Source: Fusobacterium sp.
Lineage (GTDB): Bacteria > Fusobacteriota > Fusobacteriia > Fusobacteriales > Fusobacteriaceae
Assembly (NCBI GenBank): GCA_018457305.1
Contig: JAGYHM010000039.1
Coordinates: 1 to 10,977, forward strand
Length of the DNA stretch: 10,977 bases
Direction: 5' to 3'
Part shown: positions 5,641-10,977 of the stretch, piece by piece
How positions within the stretch are numbered: position 1 is the first letter of the stretch
Layout: each line of letters opens with the position of its first letter
Translations under genes and position numbers: made by a program
The notes under the pieces: generated by a model
Told to the model about the DNA's origin: nothing
The model's database searches: none
What the model saw: only the letters and a program-made list of their open reading frames with translations

Positions 5641-6843
5641 TTATTCGCCTCTAAGAACTAAGGCAGGGTCAACTTCCATTGCTTTTTTAACAGGATACAA
5701 ACAAGCAAATGTTGTTACTAACATTGAAACTAATATTGTAATTGGAGCGAATAAAATTTGAAATTCTATTGCTCTTCCGAAAACTCTTAAACTAACTTCT
5801 TGTGCAAAAATAAAACCTAAAATTACTCCCAAAAATCCGCCAATAAATCCAAGTATAGATGCTTCTCCTAAAAATTCTTTTTTAATTTCTTCATCAGTTG
5901 CTCCAAGAGCTTTTTTTAGACCAATTTCTTTTCTTCTTTCTGCCACAACCGCCATCATAGTTGTTCCAACAGAAATCATTGTTAAAATTAACACAACTAT
6001 ATTAACTAATAAAACAAGAGCTTGTAATTTTCCTAAAACTGTATCTTGAGATTGAGTTACTCTTTTAACAGGTCTTGCTATAATAGTTGGAATTTTTTCT
6101 TGTAAATCCTTTGATAATATTTCCAATTCTTTTGAATCTGCCTCAATAGAAGCCTCTATCCCGTCAATATTAGTTTTATCAACTAAAATTTCATTAAGTA
6201 AAGTCAGTGGTAAGAAAATAAATGATTCTTCTGCTCCACCTGTTGTAACAATTCCTTTTACTACTAATTTTTTAGAATAAAAATCTTCTCCACTGTCTTT
6301 ATTTTTACTTTTTTCTGCACTATCACTTTGACTTGTAGCTTTAACTTTTGTTCCTGCTTTAGGTCCTTCAACAGTAAATTTATCTCCAATTTTTAAATTT
6401 AATTTTTTAGAAATTTCTTTCCCTATCATAACATTATTGCCATCATCATTATCTATCCAAGTTCCTTCAATATACCAAAACGGACTATTCTTTTTCGCTT
6501 CCAACATATCAGTTCCAGTTAACATATAAGGTTGTTGATTTATTTTTGTAGTTTCATATCTATATGGTGCAAGTCCTACAACTTTTTCCTTTGGAAGAAA
6601 ATTTTTAATTTCCGAAAATTCTTTTTCTGAAATTTTTTCATCTCCTGCTGGTAAAATAATAAAATTTGCTCCATAAGAACGAAATTCTTTTCCAAGTTGC
6701 CTAGGTATATCATAATAAATTGTGAATAAACCAGACATTATCATTGAGCCTATTGCTATTGCAAGCAAGGCAACAATCATTCTTGCTTTTCTCCTAATAA
6801 GAGAATTGATTATCATTTTAAAATACATTTGTTTTTTTGTCAT
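5641..6843 (-). CDS. FtsX/MacB-type ABC permease, second of a pair (Cj1662-like position)
   Basis: This 400-residue membrane protein has a first membrane segment at about 22-44. An external domain of about 230 residues follows, then three membrane segments (about 275-300, 327-350, 365-385) of the FtsX domain. The ERRKEIGLKKALGATDEEI coupling segment and the C-terminal PVKKAMEVDPALVLRGE are classic for MacB/LolC-type permeases. The external domain contains a charged, serine/lysine-rich insertion (about 165-190) that looks like a flexible linker. The ATG has an in-frame TAA directly before it, so it is the earliest possible start. Its AAGGAG lies an unusual 14 bases upstream, and repeat copy E separates it from the previous gene, so translation may be reduced relative to its partner. 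It probably pairs with the neighbouring permease. Confidence 0.9.
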   Translation of the reverse strand: MTKKQMYFKMIINSLIRRKARMIVALLAIAIGSMIMSGLFTIYYDIPRQLGKEFRSYGANFIILPAGDEKISEKEFSEIKNFLPKEKVVGLAPYRYETTKINQQPYMLTGTDMLEAKKNSPFWYIEGTWIDNDDGNNVMIGKEISKKLNLKIGDKFTVEGPKAGTKVKATSQSDSAEKSKNKDSGEDFYSKKLVVKGIVTTGGAEESFIFLPLTLLNEILVDKTNIDGIEASIEADSKELEILSKDLQEKIPTIIARPVKRVTQSQDTVLGKLQALVLLVNIVVLILTMISVGTTMMAVVAERRKEIGLKKALGATDEEIKKEFLGEASILGFIGGFLGVILGFIFAQEVSLRVFGRAIEFQILFAPITILVSMLVTTFACLYPVKKAMEVDPALVLRGE

Positions 6844-6870
6844 TTATATTCAATATTCTCCTTTTTTAAT

Positions 6871-6928
6871 CTTGGGCTCGCCAGCTTCGCTGCTCGCCTC
6901 TATGGTTGGGGCTACCGCCCAATACCCT
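6871..6928 (+). repeat. GC-rich intergenic repeat element, copy E (partial)
   Basis: This copy lies between the two permease genes and runs opposite to their transcription. It keeps the 3' half of the family: CTGCTCGCCTCTATGG, then TTGGGGC-TACC-GCCCAA (one stem base lost), then TACCCTG. Its 5' part is a GCTCGCC direct repeat (6876-6882 and 6892-6898) around a CAGC-TTC-GCTG hairpin and does not match the GAGACAGCG end of the other copies. It splits an otherwise tight operon by about 100 bases. Confidence 0.55.
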
Positions 6929-6944
6929 GTTAAAAAATTATTTT

Positions 6945-8231
6945 TTATCTTCCATGTAAAACTTCTGTTGGCTTTAAGCCTAATAAATATTTTATAGCAG
7001 GAATACTTCCCAGTATAGTTACTGCAAAAACTAAGGCTATATCAATAGGTATAACTATAACTGCAGGTTCTATGTAAGAAGAAAAAACTGTTTTTCCTAT
7101 TACTTGAGTAAAACCTAAACCTAGAATATAACCAAATATTCCACCTAAAATTCCAGTTAAAATAATTTCTGTAAGTATTATCAAAATAATTCTTGATGAT
7201 GTTCCACCAATTGCTTTAATTAAACCTATCTCTTGATTTCTTTCTATAACCGAAGCCGTAATTAAATTTGAAATTCCAAGAGCCGAAGCAAATGAACTCA
7301 AAATACAAATCAATAACATCAATAATTCAGTTTTATTAAGTATAGTTCCTTCTGATTCGGCAACCTGTCTATTAGGTTTAGCAACACTATCAGTTAAAAC
7401 TTCTTGCAACTGATAACTTATAGAACTAACATAGGCAGTACAATACCAAGTTTCATATTCAGATATAGTTAAAGAATTTGGATCTTGTGCAGCCTTTCTT
7501 GCTAAATCATTATCTGGAGTCGTTAGAGCCGAAACTTCTATAACAGAAACTTTCCCAGATAAATTTGTTAAATCTTGTGCAGTGGAAAGAGTAGTATAAA
7601 TATTGTTATCATCATCTCCACCAGAATTAAAAATTCCTCTTACAATAAAACTTTTGCTTTTATCTTTTATTTTTAATTCAACTTTATCTCCAACTTTTAC
7701 ATTATATTTTCCTGCAAGTAAACTTCCAAGTAAAACTCCATCGTTATCATTATCTTTTAACCACTCACCTTTTACTTCCCACCAAGATTTTAAATTTTTA
7801 ATTCCTGTATCAATTTCTTCTCCTGTTGGCATACTCAAATGTTTTTCAAACCAAGTTCCCTTGATTTTCGTTTTAATATTTTCATTATTTAAAATAATAT
7901 TTGCAGATTTCTCTAAGTATGGTGCAAAATCTAAAATTGCAAAACCCCAAAATATTTGTTTAATTTTTGGTAGTTCAGCCTCTAGTAAATATTTATCGTT
8001 TACTCCTTCACCGCTTATTCCATATAAATCATCTAAAATAGATGAATCTTTGTGCATAATTGTAATATTTGCACCATAAGTTTTTAATTCTTTATTTACT
8101 TTATCTCCGACCCCAAACATTACATTCATCATAGCAGTAGCAAGTGAAATTCCTAATGCAACAGTGAATGCTATCATCAACATTTTACTTTTTTGTCTAA
8201 ATAAAGTTCCTTTTACCATTCTCCAAAACAT
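6945..8231 (-). CDS. FtsX/MacB-type ABC permease, first of a pair (Cj1661-like position)
   Basis: This is a 428-residue membrane protein. It has one N-terminal membrane segment (about 17-40), a large external domain (about 45-300) and three C-terminal FtsX-domain membrane segments (about 305-330, 350-375, 390-415). The coupling segment ERNQEIGLIKAIGGTSSRI and the terminal GLKPTEVLHGR are diagnostic of this permease class. The external domain has tryptophan-rich stretches (KGTWFEKH, SWWEVKGEWLKD) and a DGVLLG motif whose counterpart in the next permease is GNNVMIG. The two are therefore diverged paralogues that should form a heterodimer. It starts three bases after the stop of the DUF2318 gene, with a weak AGGTGA binding site inside that gene's last codons, which implies coupled translation. 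Confidence 0.9.
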   Translation of the reverse strand: MFWRMVKGTLFRQKSKMLMIAFTVALGISLATAMMNVMFGVGDKVNKELKTYGANITIMHKDSSILDDLYGISGEGVNDKYLLEAELPKIKQIFWGFAILDFAPYLEKSANIILNNENIKTKIKGTWFEKHLSMPTGEEIDTGIKNLKSWWEVKGEWLKDNDNDGVLLGSLLAGKYNVKVGDKVELKIKDKSKSFIVRGIFNSGGDDDNNIYTTLSTAQDLTNLSGKVSVIEVSALTTPDNDLARKAAQDPNSLTISEYETWYCTAYVSSISYQLQEVLTDSVAKPNRQVAESEGTILNKTELLMLLICILSSFASALGISNLITASVIERNQEIGLIKAIGGTSSRIILIILTEIILTGILGGIFGYILGLGFTQVIGKTVFSSYIEPAVIVIPIDIALVFAVTILGSIPAIKYLLGLKPTEVLHGR

Positions 8232-8234
8232 TTT

Positions 8235-9533
8235 CTAATCACCTACCGGAAAACGAGTTTTTTCTTTTTCTAAAACTGCTTTATCTATAATAATTTTACT
8301 GTCTTTAATTTCATATTCAAAAGGTATAGGATTACACCCACCTCTAAATCCTATCGTTGCCTTATTCATAACAACATCACATCTTTTACATACAACTTCA
8401 TCATTTCTTTCAAAATAACCAGCCACTCCACAAATATCACAAGCATCTAAACCTAGTCCATAACTTCCACCACGAGGTTTTTTTACGGCAATAAATCTAA
8501 CGTCATTTCCGCCTTCTTCTGCAATATATGAAAATCTATGTAAGTGTCCATCATCAACATCAGAAAGTGGAATAATTATAAAATTATTCTCTACTGTATA
8601 ATTTTCTGGTGGACTAAGTTCTACTGGTTTATTTATATAATTTTTAACAGTTGTTATTGAGAAAAGAGAAATTAAAACAAAAACTATTAAAGAAGTAGAC
8701 CATCTTTTATTTTTTATTAGTCTTAATTTTTCTATTCTTAAATAAGCATTATTTTTAAAAGTTCCAACTAATTTTACACTATTTAAAAATAATTTCACTG
8801 AAAAAATTATTGTAACTATTGTAAGTAAAGTTAAAATATACCTAAAACTTTTATCTTCTAGTATCATCATTTCAAATACTAAAGGATTTCTTGCAGTTAA
8901 AATTCTAAGTCTAGCAAGAGCAGATACTCCTTTTAAAGAAAAATCTATAAAAGCCACAAGTAAAATTACAAAAGAAAATATTTTATATTCTTTTGCTTTC
9001 AAACGAATATTCACTTTATATGCAGATAAGCCCAACATAAATATAGTTATTAGACCTAACAAAAATCCTCCAACTCTCATCAAAGATTGTGTACCGAAAG
9101 AAGTTTCTCCAAAGGCAACAAATTCCGTTGCCAAAATATAAAGTTGTGGAAAAACACTAAACCCCAAAAGCCATATTCCTATGAAAGATAAAATTTCATA
9201 AACAATTAAAGATAAATTTTTTGCGTTTTTTTTCCTTATTATAAAAAATAAAAATAATACTAACAAAGATAAAGATATAAAAATCATAGCATAAGAAAGT
9301 GTCCATCTATTATAAAATAAGGTGTATTTAACCATTTTTTGTGGAAATTTTCGTCTTAAAAAAGTTAATATAGCAGTTGCTATAAAACCTACAAAAGAAA
9401 TCGTTGCAATAGAAATATAAGAATATTTTTTTATTTTATAATTCTTTTCTTTATTTAGAATTGAAAAATTTATTCCAAACAAAAAAGAGAATATGAATAA
9501 AAGTTCTATTACAAAAATATAAAATTTTAACAT
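8235..9533 (-). CDS. DUF2318 (Fe-S-containing-like) multi-pass membrane protein, Cj1660-like
   Basis: This protein has 432 residues. The first 300 hold about eight membrane segments. The last 130 form an external DUF2318 domain with HLHRF (His330, His332), CDIC (365, 368), CKRC (382, 385) and GGCNPIP (Cys400). Two CxxC pairs plus a fifth cysteine and a His-x-His form a clear metal or redox centre; databases describe the family as Fe-S-containing, without a settled function. In the Campylobacter p19 iron locus a related protein (Cj1660) precedes the same permease-permease-ATPase set. I chose the ATG at 9531-9533 because GGAGGG lies five bases before it. The in-frame ATG four codons upstream overlaps this binding site and has none of its own. 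Being first in the tight part of the operon, it probably acts with the ABC pair in envelope iron redox or uptake. Confidence 0.85.
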   Translation of the reverse strand: MLKFYIFVIELLFIFSFLFGINFSILNKEKNYKIKKYSYISIATISFVGFIATAILTFLRRKFPQKMVKYTLFYNRWTLSYAMIFISLSLLVLFLFFIIRKKNAKNLSLIVYEILSFIGIWLLGFSVFPQLYILATEFVAFGETSFGTQSLMRVGGFLLGLITIFMLGLSAYKVNIRLKAKEYKIFSFVILLVAFIDFSLKGVSALARLRILTARNPLVFEMMILEDKSFRYILTLLTIVTIIFSVKLFLNSVKLVGTFKNNAYLRIEKLRLIKNKRWSTSLIVFVLISLFSITTVKNYINKPVELSPPENYTVENNFIIIPLSDVDDGHLHRFSYIAEEGGNDVRFIAVKKPRGGSYGLGLDACDICGVAGYFERNDEVVCKRCDVVMNKATIGFRGGCNPIPFEYEIKDSKIIIDKAVLEKEKTRFPVGD

Positions 9534-9538
9534 ATATC

Positions 9539-9543
9539 CCTCC
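9539..9543 (-). promoter_or_regulatory. Ribosome binding site fixing the DUF2318 start
   Basis: GGAGG, extended to GGAGGGA, lies five bases before the ATG at 9533. It overlaps the alternative ATG at 9545, which makes that upstream codon an unlikely start. Confidence 0.8.
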
Positions 9544-9569
9544 ATAAATTAAATATCTAATTCAAGTTA

Positions 9570-9575
9570 ATTATA
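9570..9575 (-). promoter_or_regulatory. Possible -10 element before the DUF2318 gene
   Basis: TATAAT on the minus strand, 36 bases before the DUF2318 start, lies in the short gap after the DUF1287 stop. No good -35 is seen at the right distance. It may be an internal promoter that lets the transporter genes be expressed apart from the DUF1287 gene, or a chance match. Confidence 0.25.
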
Positions 9576-9583
9576 AATATCTC

Positions 9584-10186
9584 TTAATAACGATAATGAC
9601 CTGTTATTTTATAATTAAACAATATATCTTCTTCCTGTGTTCCTCTACCAATATTATGTATAATAAGCGGTATGCCAGTAAAAGTTTTATTATCTGAGAC
9701 AATTCCTATATGAGCTAAATTTCCAGGTAATATCCATGTAACTATATCACCAGTTTTATAATCTTTAGACCTTTTAGTTATTTTTAAACTTTTTCCAAAT
9801 CTTTTAAAAAATATCTGTAAATTAGGTACTCTTCTATGATCTATATTAGTATCAGTACTTTTTAAACCCCATATTTTAGGATATAAAGAAAAATTAGATT
9901 TCATATCTTGATTAACTAATAACTGTAAATCTTTTCCTAATTTACGATATGCTCTTATAACAACATCTGTACAAACTCCTCTATCCTTAGGAACATCTCC
10001 CATAGGAAATTTTAAGTTTACATAAGTAGGATCATACATGACAGTTACTCCAATTTGACTTCGAGCATATTCAACTAATTTCACTTCCTTATTTTCTATT
10101 GTATCTGAAAAACAAATTATATTAAAAAAAATACATAATAATAAAATTATTTTTAATTTTTTAATTCTTACTTTTTTCAATCTCAT
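9584..10186 (-). CDS. DUF1287 family secreted NlpC/P60-like protein
   Basis: This 200-residue protein has a basic N-terminus and a hydrophobic stretch (about 11-27) acting as signal peptide or anchor. The mature part is a complete DUF1287 domain: ARSQIGVTVMYDP, DVPKDRGVCTDVVIRA, NIDHRRVPNL, TGDIVTW, LAHIGIVSD, and IHNIG before the C-terminal ITGHYRY. Cys72, His159 and His177 are placed like the catalytic Cys-His-polar triad of NlpC/P60 and CHAP enzymes. An envelope cysteine peptidase or amidase activity is therefore plausible but not shown for the family. The start has AAGGAG five bases upstream. A strong promoter lies 44 bases before the start. The gap to the DUF2318 gene is 50 bases with no terminator, so read-through into the transporter operon is likely. 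A functional link with metal transport is not evident. Confidence 0.88.
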   Translation of the reverse strand: MRLKKVRIKKLKIILLLCIFFNIICFSDTIENKEVKLVEYARSQIGVTVMYDPTYVNLKFPMGDVPKDRGVCTDVVIRAYRKLGKDLQLLVNQDMKSNFSLYPKIWGLKSTDTNIDHRRVPNLQIFFKRFGKSLKITKRSKDYKTGDIVTWILPGNLAHIGIVSDNKTFTGIPLIIHNIGRGTQEEDILFNYKITGHYRY

Positions 10187-10228
10187 TTTTTCTCCTTAAC
10201 TATTAAAAAACTTTTAAAATATATAATA

Positions 10229-10240
10229 TAGAATATTCTA
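10229..10240. promoter_or_regulatory. Perfect 12-bp palindrome TAGAATATTCTA over the -10 region
   Basis: This self-complementary 12-mer overlaps the -10 element (TATTCT) of the minus-strand promoter, a usual position for a repressor operator. AT-rich palindromes arise by chance, and no second copy was noticed in the window, so a regulatory role is only suggested. Confidence 0.3.
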
Positions 10241-10258
10241 AAACTGATAAACTGTCAA
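10230..10258 (-). promoter_or_regulatory. Sigma-70-type promoter of the DUF1287 gene and probably the whole minus-strand cluster
   Basis: A perfect TTGACA (10258 to 10253) is followed by a 17-base spacer and TATTCT (10235 to 10230), four of six consensus bases. The start of transcription would fall near 10223, leaving a leader of about 36 bases before the DUF1287 ATG. It is the best promoter on this strand in the window. Confidence 0.65.
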
Positions 10259-10369
10259 GTGTTTTGGAAATAAAATTATATCTTTTTTAAATAAAAAATA
10301 TAAATTATTTATTTATATAATTATAAAGTTCTTTTCTCTATTCTTCCCCACAATAACTAAAATTAAATT

Positions 10370-10397
10370 TTTACAAATTCTTTTCTTATGATATAAT
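10370..10397 (+). promoter_or_regulatory. Promoter of the ABC-F gene
   Basis: TTTACA (10370-10375), a 16-base spacer and a perfect TATAAT (10392-10397), extended by TG at 10389-10390, lie about 35 bases before the ABC-F start codon. It is divergent from the DUF1287 promoter. Between the two lie about 110 bases of AT-rich sequence with no further feature I can support. Confidence 0.65.
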
Positions 10398-10432
10398 AAA
10401 TAGGAAAATTTAAAATTATTTAGGAGGAAAAA

Positions 10433-10977
10433 ATGATAGCAACTAGCAATCTTGGTATGAGATTTTCGGGAAGAAAATTATTTGAAGATGTTAATTTAAA
10501 ATTTACCCCTGGAAACTGTTATGGAGTAATTGGAGCAAATGGTGCAGGGAAATCTACTTTTGTTAAAATATTATCTGGAGATTTAGAAGCAACAGAGGGA
10601 GAAGTAATTTTTGATAAAAATAAAAGAATGTCTGTTTTAAAACAAGACCACTTTCATTATGAAGAAGAAGAAGTTTTAAATGTTGTTTTAATGGGAAATA
10701 AAAAATTATGGGATATTATCGTTGAAAAAAATGAAATTTATTCTAAAACAGAATTTACAGATGAAGATGGAATAAGAGCAGCCGAACTTGAAGGAGATTT
10801 TGCAGAACTTAATGGTTGGGAAGCAGAAACAGAAGCAGAAACTTTACTTATGGGATTAAAAATTCGTGCTGACTTGCATCATAAACTTATGAAAGAATTA
10901 ACTGAGCCAGAAAAAGTAAAAGTTTTATTAGCACAAGCCTTATTTGGTGAACCAGATGTATTGTTATTAGACGAGCC
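10433..10977 (+). CDS. ABC-F family ATPase, YbiT-like (partial, cut by window edge)
   Basis: The first 181 codons of a soluble, ribosome-associated twin-ATPase protein are present, including nearly all of the first nucleotide-binding domain. Walker A is GANGAGKST (34-42). A long acidic insert (about 75-145) follows, then the signature region LTEPEKVKVLLAQAL (156-170) and Walker B VLLLDE at the edge. The signature has LTEPE where LSGGE is usual. A degenerate first signature is a feature of the YbiT branch, so it is probably not a defect. There is no membrane segment, so it is a translation factor rather than a transporter. AGGAGG lies five bases before the ATG, and a good promoter is upstream. 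The second domain and the linker are outside the window. It is unrelated in function to the minus-strand transporter genes. Confidence 0.88.
   Translation, partial: MIATSNLGMRFSGRKLFEDVNLKFTPGNCYGVIGANGAGKSTFVKILSGDLEATEGEVIFDKNKRMSVLKQDHFHYEEEEVLNVVLMGNKKLWDIIVEKNEIYSKTEFTDEDGIRAAELEGDFAELNGWEAETEAETLLMGLKIRADLHHKLMKELTEPEKVKVLLAQALFGEPDVLLLDE

Noticed and set aside
1928..6843. MacAB macrolide exporter or LolCDE lipoprotein sorting system
   Set aside because: No MacA adaptor gene is present. The ATPases are separate from the permeases, unlike MacB. The neighbouring DUF2318, DUF4418 and FMN_bind genes fit a redox/metal role better. Only the permease fold is shared.
52..6928. CRISPR-like or phage attachment repeats
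   Set aside because: The repeats are far apart, in both orientations, unequal in length, and have no regular spacers, cas genes, integrase or tRNA nearby.
6722..6997. Plus-strand open frame of 91 residues
   Set aside because: It overlaps the ends of two permease genes and repeat copy E on the opposite strand. Its composition reflects the complement of membrane segments and the repeat.
7603..8079. Plus-strand open frame of 158 residues
   Set aside because: It lies wholly within the permease gene at 6945-8231 on the other strand; its serine/proline-rich sequence is typical of an antisense shadow.
9589..9600. Fur-box-like AACGATAATGAC near the DUF1287 stop
   Set aside because: It encodes the conserved C-terminal GHYRY of DUF1287 and matches only part of one half of a Fur box, so it is probably chance.

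Overview
The window is very AT-rich, codes with A/T-ending codons, and has strong AGGAGG-type ribosome binding sites. It also has lipoprotein signal peptides and short GC-rich intergenic repeats. Together with the gene content this points to a Fusobacterium-like (Fusobacteriota) chromosome. That assignment is a judgement from composition and protein style, not from a marker gene.

Layout: (1) Positions 1-1708 hold a plus-strand oligopeptide-binding (SBP family 5) lipoprotein gene. A GC-rich repeat element with a long hairpin precedes it. (2) Positions 1709-1927 are the convergent intergenic region, with two inverted copies of the same repeat family and a strong hairpin terminator. (3) Positions 1928-10186 carry nine co-oriented minus-strand genes. 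In transcription order they are a DUF1287 secreted protein, a DUF2318 multi-pass membrane protein with an external cysteine cluster, two FtsX/MacB-type permeases, their ATPase, an FMN-binding lipoprotein, a small DUF4418 membrane protein, a third FtsX-type permease and its ATPase. Further repeat copies lie between the first two permeases and before the third. (4) Positions 10187-10432 are a divergent promoter region, with a good sigma-70-type promoter in each direction. (5) From 10433 to the edge is the start of a plus-strand ABC-F ATPase gene of YbiT type.

The centre of interest is the block 1928-9533. DUF2318 + two permeases + ATPase match the order of the accessory genes of the Campylobacter jejuni p19 iron-uptake locus (Cj1660-Cj1663). 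The FTR1 permease, the P19 protein and the thioredoxin-like proteins of that locus are absent from the window. Where thioredoxin-like genes would follow, there is instead a lipoprotein with a covalent-FMN (SGAT) motif, a DUF4418 protein with paired external cysteines next to methionines, and a second ABC transporter whose external domain carries a Cys-Cys pair. My working inference is an envelope redox-coupled metal handling system, iron most likely and copper or another soft metal possible. In it, surface flavin and cysteine centres would supply or remove electrons while the FtsX-type ABC machines do mechanical work or transport. The family assignments are well supported. The joint function is a hypothesis.
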